A stretch of DNA of 64,000 nt, taken from contig NZ_CP149822.1 in assembly GCF_038396755.1 (NCBI RefSeq), positions 1,426,001 to 1,490,000 of the forward strand, written 5' to 3'. Of this stretch, positions 8,383 through 18,979 are shown piece by piece; within the stretch, counting starts at the first letter, position 1, and the number at the start of each line of letters is the position of its first letter. The notes beneath the pieces are model-generated. The model saw only the letters and a list, made by a program, of their open reading frames with translations, was not told where the DNA came from and did not search any database. This DNA comes from Chitinophaga pollutisoli (GTDB lineage Bacteria > Bacteroidota > Bacteroidia > Chitinophagales > Chitinophagaceae). The position numbers and the translations under genes are program-made.

Positions 8383-9540
8383 ATGCCTTCCGTTTTTGCC
8401 CTGCTCGTCGGGGTTGCTGAGTACCATCCTGAATCAGGCGTATCCGGTCTCAACGGTTGCCTGAATGATGTGAAATCCATCCAGGAATATATCCGCAACA
8501 GCTTCCCTTCCGACCCATCCGACAACATCCGCATCCTCCTCAACGCCGACGCCACGCGCGACGCCGTGATCAACAATTTCCGGGCGCATCTCTGCGAGCA
8601 CCCCGCCATCGGCGACGGCGATACCGTATTATTCTATTACAGCGGCCACGGCTCCCACGCCCCCTCGGCCCCTGAATTCACCGCCCTGAACCAGGACAGC
8701 CAGGAGCGCGACGAAACGCTCGTGCTCTACGACAGCCGTCTTCCCGGCCATTTCGACCTGGCAGACAAAGAACTGGCCCTTTTGCTTTCCCATATCCCGG
8801 GAAAAGCGCATGCCGTGGTGATCCTGGATTCGTGCCATTCCGGTTCCGCCACGCGTTCCATTAAGACCCTCCAGCATTCGGGCCTCGCCAAATTCACCAG
8901 CGACGCCGACATACCGCGCCGCCTGGAAGACTATCTTTCCATCGGCGCCACCAGCTATGCCGCCATGCAGGCCAACGGAAAACTGGAAATCCCCGCATCC
9001 AGGCACCTCCTCATGGCCGCCTGCGGGCGCCACGAGCTGGCGTATGAAGACGTGATGCCCAGGGGCGTTTTCACCGGATGGCTGACGCGCCTGCTGCGCG
9101 AAGCGTCTGGCGGTAAAACGTATGCGCAATTGTATGAATCGCTCTACGCCGTCATCAAGAAAAATGCGAATGCCCAAACGCCCCAGCTGAAAGTATATGG
9201 CGGCGCCGATCCCGGCAGGTATTTCCTCCTCCCCGAATGCGATCCGTCCGCTCCTTTGCTGATCTCACGGTTTACGGAAAACGAGTGGACCGTCAACGCC
9301 GGCGCGCTGCATGGCATATCCGCGGTGCAAAGTGATTACGCACAGGCGCAGGTGTTGCTCTACAAAACGGCGGGCAGCGAGTCACCTGATTTCGTCGCCG
9401 GCATCCAGCGCGTGGGGCTCACCGACAGCGTGCTGCGGATGCCCGAAGGCGCCGACACTTCCGTCCGTTATGCGGCCTCCATCATCAATCTCCCCCACGG
9501 CTTTGTATCCTCGTTTCCGGCGATGCCGCGGATGCCGTGA
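8383..9540 (+). CDS. Caspase-like (C14) protease, N-terminal part of a probable caspase/hydrolase protein
   Basis: 385 residues. The first ~240 form a C14 caspase/metacaspase domain: LLVGVAEYHPESGVSGLNGCLND at the start, catalytic His89 in FYYSGHGS and catalytic Cys151 in VVILDSCHSGSATR. The rest is a beta-rich region (LISRFTENEWTVNAGALHGI). The frame then runs into a short tail (FVSSFPAMPRMP) and stops at 9538-9540. Just before this, at the C5 run 9492-9496, adding one base would continue the protein as INLPPRLCILVSGDAADAV, straight into the next gene, which starts with the region normally found after the C14 domain in long Bacteroidota caspase proteins. I therefore think this and the next entry are one gene of about 1087 residues split by a single-base deletion. 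Confidence 0.87.
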   Translation: MPSVFALLVGVAEYHPESGVSGLNGCLNDVKSIQEYIRNSFPSDPSDNIRILLNADATRDAVINNFRAHLCEHPAIGDGDTVLFYYSGHGSHAPSAPEFTALNQDSQERDETLVLYDSRLPGHFDLADKELALLLSHIPGKAHAVVILDSCHSGSATRSIKTLQHSGLAKFTSDADIPRRLEDYLSIGATSYAAMQANGKLEIPASRHLLMAACGRHELAYEDVMPRGVFTGWLTRLLREASGGKTYAQLYESLYAVIKKNANAQTPQLKVYGGADPGRYFLLPECDPSAPLLISRFTENEWTVNAGALHGISAVQSDYAQAQVLLYKTAGSESPDFVAGIQRVGLTDSVLRMPEGADTSVRYAASIINLPHGFVSSFPAMPRMP

Positions 9541-11645
9541 TGGCGCTGCTTCCCAGGGATCCCGCCATCTTCTATCATACCCTGCCCGACCGCCATTTCG
9601 ACTTCCGGCTGGATACGGGCGGCGGCGAGTTGCGCATCTGCGACCGGTTGACCGGGCATCTTGTGCATGGCGTAAAAGGCACAGATGCCGCCGCCTGCAA
9701 TTATATCGGGGCGGCGCTGGCGCAGATCGGGAAGTGGAAAGCGCTGGAAGCGATGCATCACCCGCAGAGCAATATCCCAAGGAGCGATTTCGATTTCGGG
9801 GTGCAGCTGATGGATGAAAACGGTAACTGGCAGGATTGCACCGGCCACGACATCACCATCGATCTTACCGATTCCCGCTCCGAAATCCCGTTCCGGATAA
9901 AACTCAATAATACATCTCAGGTCGAATACCATGTGGCGCTGTATCATCTCGCCCCCAACTTCACCATTTCCAAACAAACACCCGATACGGATGCCAGCGT
10001 TCTGCGCAACGGCAAGCCACTGGCATTGCTTTGCAACCCGCCCGGCGATTTTCTCACGTTCATGCTCACGGAAGACGATGTGAACGAAGAAACGGAAATC
10101 TTCAAGCTCGTGTATTCCCTGTTCCCTTTTTCGGATTATTTCGTGGAAGAAGCACAGGAACTGGAGCGATCCGTCGTTACGCTTGACAGTTCGAAATCAC
10201 GCGGAATCGGTGGTGCGAAGAAAGGTTTCCGCAAAGACTGGGACGCCCAAACGCTCCGGATCCGCATCGTCCGCAACGGTACTAAGGTGGAGAAAGGGAA
10301 AAGCTTTGATAACGGCATGCTTTCCATCGGCACGCAATCCGGGTTCAGGGCGAAGGTGACGGTTACGCCGGCGCGCAACAATGCCAAAGGACTGAATCCC
10401 GCGCAGGAATTGCAGTCGATGTTTGAAAGCGCGGAGTTTTCGTTTCTTCCGGTGGCGCCGCCTTCGCGGGGGCTGCCGGCCAATACGGTGGTGGAATTCA
10501 CCGGGCTGGAAAACGAAGCCTCGCTGGAAAAACACCCGCTGGAAATACAGGTCCGCCAGCCGCTGGAAGACAACGAATCGGTGATGGCCGAAACCATGCA
10601 AAACGGGATCGTGTTGCCGCTGGGCTTCCTCGAACCGGATGCGGGCGGCAACCACCGGATGTTCATCCATCATGCCCCAGGGGAGCCTGACGAACGAAGG
10701 GCAGCCGGCAAGAGCCCCGTGCGCGCGCTGTGGTTTTGCCTGCTGAAAGTGGTGTTCCGCCGCGACAAAGAAATCTTCCGGCTGCGGCATCTCGAATTCC
10801 CGGAAGGCGCGCCGGAATACAGTAAAGAGAAAACCAGCGACAGGATCGGTCAATCGGATAAAATCCTGCTGGTCATCCACGGGATCATCGGCAACACGAA
10901 ATCGTTATCGGCCAACCTCGGGTCGCTGCTGGAAAGCGGGCGCTACGATTGCATCCTGACATTCGATTATGAAAATCTCAATACCAGCATAGAAGAGATC
11001 GCGGAGAAACTGAAGGAAAGGCTCCTGGCCAACGGCATCTCCCCCCACCGGAAGGTCGACATCCTCGCGCATTCGATGGGCGGGCTGGTGAGCCGTTACA
11101 TGATCGAATCGCTGGGCGGCGACGTGCTGGCCGGCCGCCTTATAATGGCCGGCACACCCAATGCGGGATCCGCGTTCGGGAATGTGGAAGATGTGCGGAA
11201 ATGGACGGTGCGCGTGCTCACGCTCGCCTGCAATTACGGGAAGCAGTTCCTCGGCGCCTGGGGGCCCTTCCTGGAGATCGTCAACAAAGGGCTAGCGACG
11301 GCGGGTTTCCTCACCAAAACACTCGGCCAGATGGATACCGGTTCCGATTTCCTGAAAGGGCTCCACGGGCATGCGCGCGATATTACCACGCGGTATTACC
11401 TCCTGGCCGGCGATTCGTCCAAATATAAACTGGAAGCGGCGGACATGGGACTGTTCGAGAAAATCGAACTGGCGGTGGGAAGCGTTTTGTACTGGAAGAC
11501 GCCGAATGATATCGCCGTTAGCGTGAAAAGCATTATGGACGTGCCGGAAAAATACCTGGAGCGATCCGTCGAAACCGGCGCGCACCACCTCAATTATTTC
11601 GACTACAACAGCAGCATCAAATTATTGAAAGAAATGATGGATTAG
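9540..11645 (+). CDS. Caspase-associated region plus C-terminal alpha/beta-hydrolase (lipase-like)
   Basis: Starts at ATG 9540, overlapping the previous stop (TGATG); a GTG lies one codon earlier. Residues 1 to ~400 (HFDFRLDTGGGELRICDRLTG, PFRIKLNNTSQVEYHVALYHL) resemble the accessory beta domains that follow C14 in long caspase-family proteins, supporting a split gene. Residues ~440-700 are an alpha/beta-hydrolase of the lipase/PGAP1-like type: oxyanion region VIHGIIGN, nucleophile in DILAHSMGGLVSRYMIES (Ser ~512), and a late histidine in GAHHLNYF. No signal peptide. Coupling a caspase protease to a lipase-like effector suggests a cell-death or defence role (inference). If the frameshift is real, the hydrolase half may still be made by translational coupling. 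Confidence 0.8.
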   Translation: MALLPRDPAIFYHTLPDRHFDFRLDTGGGELRICDRLTGHLVHGVKGTDAAACNYIGAALAQIGKWKALEAMHHPQSNIPRSDFDFGVQLMDENGNWQDCTGHDITIDLTDSRSEIPFRIKLNNTSQVEYHVALYHLAPNFTISKQTPDTDASVLRNGKPLALLCNPPGDFLTFMLTEDDVNEETEIFKLVYSLFPFSDYFVEEAQELERSVVTLDSSKSRGIGGAKKGFRKDWDAQTLRIRIVRNGTKVEKGKSFDNGMLSIGTQSGFRAKVTVTPARNNAKGLNPAQELQSMFESAEFSFLPVAPPSRGLPANTVVEFTGLENEASLEKHPLEIQVRQPLEDNESVMAETMQNGIVLPLGFLEPDAGGNHRMFIHHAPGEPDERRAAGKSPVRALWFCLLKVVFRRDKEIFRLRHLEFPEGAPEYSKEKTSDRIGQSDKILLVIHGIIGNTKSLSANLGSLLESGRYDCILTFDYENLNTSIEEIAEKLKERLLANGISPHRKVDILAHSMGGLVSRYMIESLGGDVLAGRLIMAGTPNAGSAFGNVEDVRKWTVRVLTLACNYGKQFLGAWGPFLEIVNKGLATAGFLTKTLGQMDTGSDFLKGLHGHARDITTRYYLLAGDSSKYKLEAADMGLFEKIELAVGSVLYWKTPNDIAVSVKSIMDVPEKYLERSVETGAHHLNYFDYNSSIKLLKEMMD

Positions 11646-11648
11646 CCT

Positions 11649-11783
11649 ATGGAGAAATACAAACACCGTTTGTTCGGGATATTTTCCAATCCGCCGCCGG
11701 GCAAGCCGGGGCACCTGCCCTATCTTGCACGAAAACAGGAATGCGCTGAAGCTGCGCAAAGAAGCCACCTCCCAAAAAATTAA
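11649..11783 (+). CDS. Possible 44-residue ORF after the hydrolase gene
   Basis: An ATG four bases after the hydrolase stop opens 44 codons (MEKYKHRLFGIFSNPPPGKP at the start) and ends 3 bp before the end of the convergent kinase gene. The start is well placed for translational coupling, but no homology is recognised, and it could be the stub of a truncated gene at a junction. Confidence 0.25.
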   Translation: MEKYKHRLFGIFSNPPPGKPGHLPYLARKQECAEAAQRSHLPKN

Positions 11784-11786
11784 GCC

Positions 11787-13769
11787 TTACATCACCGGCA
11801 ATACCACCACCATGGCCGTTCCGCCACCGGGCCTGGAACGGGCGAAGATATGCCCGTGATGGTTTTCCACGATTTTCTTGCAGATAGCCAGACCGATGCC
11901 TGTGCCGGGATATTGCTGGCGCGTGTGGAGCCGTTTGAAGATGGCGAAGATCTTATCGATGTATTGTTCGTCGATGCCGATGCCATTGTCTTCGACGGTG
12001 ATCTGTACGTACGCCCGGTTTTCAGGCATACTGTACAACCTGGCCGCCATCGCCGGCGTAAGCGGCTGACTGTGGATATTGATGACGGGGTTGCCCGCCG
12101 AAAATTTCAGTGCGTTCCCCAGCAGGTTGGCGAAAAGTTGCCGCAACTGAGAGGTTTCTCCAACGATCACAGGGAGGTCTCCTGCAATAACCCTGGCTTC
12201 CTTTTCCTGGATGGCCGGCTCGAAGTCGGATAGCACATCTGCCAGCACATGGTTGAGATCCGTTTCGCCGGGTATCCCATCCGCGTTGGACAGCCGGCTG
12301 TAATTGAGTACGTCCCGGATGAGGGTCGACATACGGCGGGCGGAGTCGGAAATTTTCGCGAAGTATTTATCGAAAGCTTCAGAATCGCCGGGATTCTCGC
12401 GGATCATGTCGATGAAGGTCTGGATTTTCCGGAGGGGCTCCTGCAGGTCGTGCGAGGCGATATAGGCGAATTCCTCCAGGTCGCGGTTGGATTTCCCGAG
12501 GCGTTCGTTGGTTTTGAGGAGCTCAACGGTTCGTTCCTGCACGGTGCGTTCGAGTAAAAGTTCGGCTTCCTTTTCCGGCGTGATGTCGAGCAGGGTGCCC
12601 AGGAGGCGTTCGGGCTTGCCGTCGCGCCCCAGGAAGTAAGATCCGCGGACCCTTACCCAGCGGTGCGCCTGGTCGGTGGGGCGGATGATGCGGTGGATAG
12701 CGTCGTATTCCCCTTTGCCATTGTCTTCCACGAGCGCTTTGAGTTGCAGGAGCGAGCGCGTGTTGCTGACCGGATGAAGCATGGCTTCGAGGGTTTCGAG
12801 GCTGGTGATGGCGCTCACATCTACCCCAAGGATGATGCGGCATTCGTCGGAGCAGCTCACTTTCCCGGAGCGGAGGTCCACTTCCCAGACGCCGAGTTTG
12901 GTGGCGGATACGGCCATTCGGAAGCGTTCTTCTCCCAGGCGCAGGAGCATTTCACCGCGCTTCTGGCCGGTGATGTCGCGCGCGATTTTGGAGGCGCCGA
13001 TAATGTCGCCGGAAGCGTCGTAGATGGGGGAAATGGTGAGGGAGATATCGATGATACGCCCGTTTTTGGTGACGCGCTCCGTTTCGAAATGGTCCACGCG
13101 GTTGCCTGCGGCGAGCTGCCGGAGGATGGCGGGCTCCTCGTCCTGGCGGTCGGCCGGGATAAGGATGGAGATATGTTTGCCGATCATCTCATGGGCTTTA
13201 TACCCGAAGATGCGCTCGGCGGATTTGTTCCAGGAAGTGATGATGCCGTTGAGGGTTTTGGAGATGATGGCATCGTCGGACGACTCCACGATGGCGGCCA
13301 GGTGCGTGAGGCCTTCGGTCTGGAGGCGTTGGGCGGTAAGATCGGTGAGCATGTTGATAGCGCCGATGAGCTCGCCATTGTTGTTGAACAGTGGCTTGGG
13401 GTGCGAAATTACGATAGACCGGGTACCGTCCGGCCGTTCGAAGATGATTTCCTCTCCCGCTACGGCGAGGCCGGCGAGCAGTGTACGGGCGAGGGGCCCG
13501 GCGTCGGCGGCGATGGGCGTTTGCCCGTCGGCCTGGAACATTTTGAACGCGCCGGTCCAGCGGTCTTCCCCTGCCACCGGGTTGCGGCCCCATAGTTTGG
13601 CGGCGGCTTCATTGAAGTGGAGGATGAATCCGTTTTTGTCGGTGATATAAACAGCAGTAGGAAGACTTTCGATGAGTTGTTTTTCCAGCAGCGGCGAGGC
13701 CGTGAGGGAATTGAGCGCTTTGTTATTGTTGTTCTGTGCGGGCATGATGGATTGCGGACTGAATAGCAT
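11787..13769 (-). CDS. Multi-PAS sensor histidine kinase
   Basis: 660 residues, no clear membrane segment, so probably cytoplasmic. In order: PAS 1 (about 30-140, LPTAVYITDKNGFILHFNEAA), PAS 2 (about 150-270, SSDDAIISKTLNGIITSWNKSAE), PAS 3 (about 285-410, SATKLGVWEVDLRSGKVSC), a short coiled linker, a HisKA dimerisation domain with phospho-acceptor His in YIASHDLQEPLRKIQ, and a HATPase_c domain with N box (LLGNALKFS), G1 box (VEDNGIGI) and G2 box (GTGIGLAICKKI). It has no receiver domain and no adjacent response regulator, so its partner is elsewhere. An alternative start is the ATG at 13745. Confidence 0.93.
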   Translation of the reverse strand: MLFSPQSIMPAQNNNNKALNSLTASPLLEKQLIESLPTAVYITDKNGFILHFNEAAAKLWGRNPVAGEDRWTGAFKMFQADGQTPIAADAGPLARTLLAGLAVAGEEIIFERPDGTRSIVISHPKPLFNNNGELIGAINMLTDLTAQRLQTEGLTHLAAIVESSDDAIISKTLNGIITSWNKSAERIFGYKAHEMIGKHISILIPADRQDEEPAILRQLAAGNRVDHFETERVTKNGRIIDISLTISPIYDASGDIIGASKIARDITGQKRGEMLLRLGEERFRMAVSATKLGVWEVDLRSGKVSCSDECRIILGVDVSAITSLETLEAMLHPVSNTRSLLQLKALVEDNGKGEYDAIHRIIRPTDQAHRWVRVRGSYFLGRDGKPERLLGTLLDITPEKEAELLLERTVQERTVELLKTNERLGKSNRDLEEFAYIASHDLQEPLRKIQTFIDMIRENPGDSEAFDKYFAKISDSARRMSTLIRDVLNYSRLSNADGIPGETDLNHVLADVLSDFEPAIQEKEARVIAGDLPVIVGETSQLRQLFANLLGNALKFSAGNPVINIHSQPLTPAMAARLYSMPENRAYVQITVEDNGIGIDEQYIDKIFAIFKRLHTRQQYPGTGIGLAICKKIVENHHGHIFARSRPGGGTAMVVVLPVM

Positions 13770-13812
13770 GGGTAAGATAAGGAATTTTTTCGGGGTGGGA
13801 TCGTTAGGGATG

Positions 13813-13855
13813 CTGCAAAGAAGAAGGGCCCCCGCTGGCTGAATAGCGTGGGGCC
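13813..13855 (-). terminator. Hairpin downstream of the island SusCD genes
   Basis: Stem 13826-13836 pairs with 13844-13855 (one bulged base); on the - strand it is followed by a T/C-rich tract. It lies between the SusD stop at 14032 and the kinase start and could terminate the SusCD transcript. The remaining ~250 bp here contain no gene I can see. Confidence 0.4.
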
Positions 13856-14031
13856 CCTGTGAAATATAATCAATGGAAACTACGTCGGATCAAATGTGGA
13901 GAATCATGACTGACGGGTTTACGCGTTGTTTACTTTCACGACCTCTGATGTAAATATGGGACTTTCCCGACAGGTAAAATGTTGTGGGCTTGTTAACGGG
14001 AGCTCAAAGTAGTATATAAATCGCTCGATAA

Positions 14032-15405
14032 TCAATTCCCCCAGCCCGGATTCTGTTGAAGTCCTTCCTTAATAACTACATCAGACGGTAATGGAAAGGT
14101 GTATCTTAAACTGTTGGGTTCAAGTACAAATGTCTGACCACCTGCTACACGAATAATTGTTTGGGCAAATATTGGATCCCTATTCAATCTTCGAAGGTCT
14201 GTCCACCTAACGTTTCGTAAAACCAGCTCCTTTTCTCTCTCCTCAATAATTCTTTTGAGTCCCTCTTGTGAACTATTTGTATTGAAATCCGTCCATGTCG
14301 ACACGCCTCCATTTTTCTTATACCTATTCCGCATAAGTAAGTTTAAGTCCCTCAGCCCGTCAATCAACCTATTGTTTCTTACATTGCATTCAGCCCTAAT
14401 CAAGTAGGCCTCATCTGTTGCAAACCCTGTAAAATTTTCAGAAGGGCTTAGAGTGTATAGTCCTTTAAAAAAATAAAGCGTATCATTTGCTTTGGTATAA
14501 AAAATAGACTTTCTCAAATCATTATCTTCATACTTATCTACAAATTTCTGTGCGACCGTATAATAATTTATTTCCCAAAGCTGATATTGAATCGTCAAAT
14601 TGGGAATCTCAACATTTAGACCTATTACATCTGCATTTGGAGAAATTGTATTATAATCAAGCAGATTTGGCATCATTTTCAGATACTCGTTAGCATAATA
14701 GTATGCACTATCGTATTTCTCCATTGCAAGATATACTCTTGAAAGCATCCCAATAGCACCAGCTTTATTTGGCCTCGTAATACCACCGCTATTAATTGGA
14801 AGCAATGCAACAGATGATTTGAAATCACTAATGATTTGATTATAGGTTTCAATAATTGACGAACGAGTGGATGGAATTTCCATGTCAGGCACAAGTCTCA
14901 ACGGCAAGCCAAACTTATCATTTGCATTTTGACTATTCAAAGGCGGACTAAAAACTGAAGCCAATTCAAAAAAGTACCTTGCTCGATAATACAATCCTTC
15001 CCCTATTAAAGGGTCAACTTCAAAAGCATTTCCTTCATTCCTTATTTTGGATGCTCCTTCTATTACTATGTTAGCACTGTAAATCCACATATATGGTGTA
15101 TACCAGTCAGTAAAAGAAGTAAATTGGACAGGATCTAAAACGGTCCAACTATATACACTTCCATAATAGGTGGTTTTTATCCAATCCCATGTATCCTCCG
15201 GATAAGTGTGATAATCGGCTGATATTTCTGAAGTCAAAGGAGTTGCTCCAAACATATAGTATAAATCCAAAAGTGCCCTATAATCTTTTATAGTAGTAGG
15301 GACTGTTTGCGATTGTTCTGACTTAGCATCTAGCCAATCTTTCTCGCAGGCAATAGAAATGGCAAGAATAAAAGTAATAGCAATTATTCGAAATTTTCTA
15401 ATCAT
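14032..15405 (-). CDS. SusD/RagB-family outer-membrane lipoprotein (AT-rich island)
   Basis: The ATG at 15405 gives 457 residues, a normal SusD length. A hydrophobic signal ends in a lipobox-like SIAC, followed by EKDWLDAKSEQSQTVP. Typical SusD features are the N-terminal WLD motif, TPR-like helices (YYRARYFFELASVF; AGAIGMLSRVYLAMEKYDSAYYYANEYL) and the C-terminal RRLNRDP / YTFPLP-type end (NPGWGN). It would bind a nutrient on the cell surface and deliver it to the SusC barrel encoded 23 bp upstream. Base and codon composition is very AT-rich, unlike the flanking genes, consistent with transfer. No glycoside hydrolase accompanies it; thioredoxin-like genes do. Confidence 0.92.
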   Translation of the reverse strand: MIRKFRIIAITFILAISIACEKDWLDAKSEQSQTVPTTIKDYRALLDLYYMFGATPLTSEISADYHTYPEDTWDWIKTTYYGSVYSWTVLDPVQFTSFTDWYTPYMWIYSANIVIEGASKIRNEGNAFEVDPLIGEGLYYRARYFFELASVFSPPLNSQNANDKFGLPLRLVPDMEIPSTRSSIIETYNQIISDFKSSVALLPINSGGITRPNKAGAIGMLSRVYLAMEKYDSAYYYANEYLKMMPNLLDYNTISPNADVIGLNVEIPNLTIQYQLWEINYYTVAQKFVDKYEDNDLRKSIFYTKANDTLYFFKGLYTLSPSENFTGFATDEAYLIRAECNVRNNRLIDGLRDLNLLMRNRYKKNGGVSTWTDFNTNSSQEGLKRIIEEREKELVLRNVRWTDLRRLNRDPIFAQTIIRVAGGQTFVLEPNSLRYTFPLPSDVVIKEGLQQNPGWGN

Positions 15406-15428
15406 AATACAAAGTTTAAGAAGAGAAA

Positions 15429-18400
15429 TCAAAATCGCGCGTTGAGCCCTATTGCAATCGCCTTTGACGGCCTCATAATTGAATAATCAGGGTCAACATC
15501 TTCCTTAGTTGCCTTCCAAATAATACCTATATTCGATACCATCATACTTAGGGATAAATCAGAAAGAAATGACGCTTGAATCTTACTCTTATCAAACGTA
15601 TACGCAAGTCTAATATCCTGCAAACGTATATTATCACCTTTTTCAATAAGGACACTGGAAAGAGTGTAAAAATTATCCCGGCCAGCATCCGGTAATATTG
15701 AAAGTGAGGGAACATTGGTTCGCTGTTCATCACCAGAACTTGTCCATTTTTTGGAATAATCAGAATGCGTGGACCAATTTGCAAATAGATCACCATACCT
15801 AACACTAGGTCTTCTAAAGTAATATTTCAACCTATAAGTAATGTTAAAGGAAAATTCAAACCCCTTAAATCCAAAATTGGACAACAGATTCCCACTAATA
15901 CGAGGTACAGCTGACCCGGGATTAATAAGATCAGCATCTCCCCGATCTCTATTTGCAATAATATTCCTGTAGGTTGCAACCGTATCACCTAAATACCCCA
16001 TTGGATCTCCATTCTTTGAGTCCAATCCAGCCCACTTATAGCCGTAAATACCATACAGCTGCTTTCCGGTAATAACCGCGATACCAAGGTAATTGCTAGG
16101 ATCTTTCAAAGCATCTTCTGTTAATGAATTAAACTCTAAAACTTTATCAGTGTTATAATTTAAATTTAGGTGGGAGCGAAACCTAACTTCCTTAGCAAAC
16201 AACAAGTCTCCCGCGAGCTGAAAATCAAAACCCTTACTTAAAATCGAGCCATAATTTCCGGTAAAGTCCATGAATCCTCTAGTTGCATCCACCAAAACCG
16301 GCCCGATTAAATCACTACCCTTCTTCCTATAATATTCGAAGCTCCCCGACAACCTACTTTTAAGCAGCGCGAATTTAACACCCATATTCAGTACGCCAAC
16401 TTTCTCCCATGTCAAGTCAGGGTTACTGGGAGAAACAACACCTGCAACGGGAAAATTAGAATAGATAGATCTAAGAGAATTGAAATAACTAATCAAAGGC
16501 AGGCTTGAAACTCTATTGTTAATATTACCGTTCCATCCATAAGTCATGCTAATAGAAAGATTATCAAATATAGAAGAATTCATAAATGGTTCGTTTCCCA
16601 AATTCCACAACCCTCCAGCAGACCATAATGGTACTCTTCTCAAATTCGCATTAACACCCATTAAATTTGTCTCATCAATTCTAATACTTCCACTTACCGT
16701 GTACTTTGATCCGTAAGTATATGCTGCATTAGCATAGTAATTCTTATTTCTATTCAATGTACCAAATGTACTAGATTCATTAGTCAAATTAGATTGCCCA
16801 TTAGGCCGTGTGTTATACAAAGTTAAATAGTCTATATTTCTCATAAACTGTCCGGTAAGCTCATCATATCCCAAAAAGAATTTGAACTTCCGCCAAACTT
16901 CGTTTCACTTGACTCAGCACCAAGAATGGAAACAACTGAATGTTCCTTCCAAGAAATCGAGTATGACAGTTGAGCTCTCAAATTCCATGCAGCCTGTTTA
17001 CTCTGTGACATTAGCAATGTTCCGCCTAATGGAAATGGATACTGGACTATTCCCCCTGCGTCAACAAATGAAAACCTATTTACCAAATTCCTATTAATAA
17101 ACGAGCTACCGTCTCTCAATACTTCATTGATCACCTTGGTATTTGCATATTGCCCCTTAAACTCCAACAATAATCCCTTCAGAATTTTAAATCTAAATTC
17201 ACCACCTAATCTAATCATATCATTCTGATCCTTTCGGCTACCAGAATTTACCTCGTCAAGTGGTCGATACTTCCAGTCAAGTTTACCAGGAAAATTGACA
17301 GTATCGAGATACTTATCCCTTAGCCCAGCGGAATTTGGAATATCTAAATGTTCTCCACTAACCGGATCAACTATTACTGAGTAAGGTGCCACTTTATTGC
17401 CCCCCGGGAGCAGATTTTGATAATTGATATTCCCAGCATTAACTTCTTGCTTTCCGTAGTTGATGTAAAAATTAGTTTCCAAGAACTTATAAATGTTAAA
17501 ATTATTAGAAAAATTAACAGTGTAGCGTCTACTATCTGAATACCTATCTGGAGGTTTACTTTTATCGTAACCAAAAGACAAGTAATATGTCGATTTCTCA
17601 GATCCTCCTCTTATGCTTAAATTATACTGCTGTGTGATAGGTAATCGCACGAAATACTTTAATACATCCCTTCGGATATCTTGGCTACTAAATCTATCGA
17701 GTCCCATTTTCACTTCATTTGGAGTTAATTCCCCTCTTCTACCTGCTAGCAGTAATTCCATCGCAGGCGAAATGATAGGAAAATGTCTAACATTTGGGTA
17801 AATATCATCATTAGGATTGTAAAACCCGGTCTTAAACAACTCATTCTCATAAGCAATGGCGTCCGCCCCTGAAATCATTGGCATATCGTTAATCCTGGGC
17901 TTCTCTTCAATAGTAATATTGCTTAAAAAGCTAATCTCAGGGCGGCTATTTATCTTTCCTTTTTTTGTAGTAATTACAATAACACCATTTCCCGACCTCA
18001 CACCCCAAATTGAGGCTGCTGCAGCATCTTTCAGGATAGTAATTGACTCGATATCATTAGGATTCATCATGGAAATAACATCGGGTCCTGCTGATTCTTC
18101 ATATGGGAAACCATCAATTACAAACAAGGGTCGTCTATTTGAATTGATAGTGCTAAACCCCCGAATTACATACTTGGTGCCAGTTGTTCTTGCTTGATTG
18201 TCTGGATCAGCGCGCAGTCCACTAGAAACATGTTGTATCCTATCCAATATATTTGTCGACGGTGTGCGTCTCAAAACTTCATTGCCTATTTGGTAAAATG
18301 AACCAGTTGCACGCTCTTTTGGTAGATTTTGATAACCCGTGGATACCACTTCAACGTTTCCTATTGTTTTAATCAATCTAACCAATGTAATTGAAACATA

Positions 18401-18979
18401 AGTCTTCCCACTAATCTTCATACTGGTTGGTTCAAATCCAATTGAGCTAATTAACAATGTAGCATTAGCAGGAACATCCACAATAATGAATTCTCCAGAT
18501 TCATTTGTTACAGCTCCTTTATTTCCTCCTTTAATTTTTACAGTTGCACCTGCAACGCCCCCATTCCCGCCAGAAAAATCACTTGAAAGCACTTGCCCTT
18601 TTACAGTAATCAATCTTATACTATCACCCTCATCCCTAATACCTCTATTATCTCCAAATGCTAGCGTTACAGAACGATTTCTTATATACCAAATTACATT
18701 CTTACCGCGAAATATTTGCAGCAATGCCTTTGATATTGGCATATTCTTCACATTAATATCAACCTTTCCGAACTCATTCTTAACTCTTGAGCTATAAAAG
18801 AAAGCAAAACCAGTTTGCCGCTCAATATGAGCTAAAACTCTGTCAGCAGGAGCATCCTTAAAATTTAATGAAACAAGCGTCGAATCTTGTGCATTTGCTC
18901 GGCCTTCAATAGTAAACGACAAGAGCACAAATGCGACTACTTTTAAAGTATGCCATATTTTCCTTAAAACTATTTGCAT
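15429..18979 (-). pseudogene. SusC/RagA TonB-linked outer-membrane receptor, split by a single-base frameshift
   Basis: Two overlapping frames (16841-18979 and 15429-16874) together encode one SusC of about 1183 residues. The first frame has a signal peptide, an STN domain (SLNFKDAPADRVLAHIERQ), a carboxypeptidase-regulatory-like domain (GATVKIKGGNKGAVTNESGE), and a TonB plug (YVIRGFSTINSNRRPLFVIDG; TILKDAAAASIWGVRSGNG). It breaks at an A5 run (+ strand 16873-16877), where one extra base would read NSFLGYDELTG into the second frame, which holds the rest of the barrel and ends in GLNARF. The first frame otherwise ends 11 codons later. An indel error in the assembly and a true mutation are both possible. 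It forms a pair with the SusD gene 23 bp downstream. Confidence 0.88.

Noticed and set aside
16841-16880. Programmed ribosomal frameshift in SusC
   Set aside because: No slippery heptamer with a downstream pseudoknot was recognised, and programmed frameshifting is not known for SusC; a deletion or assembly error is simpler.
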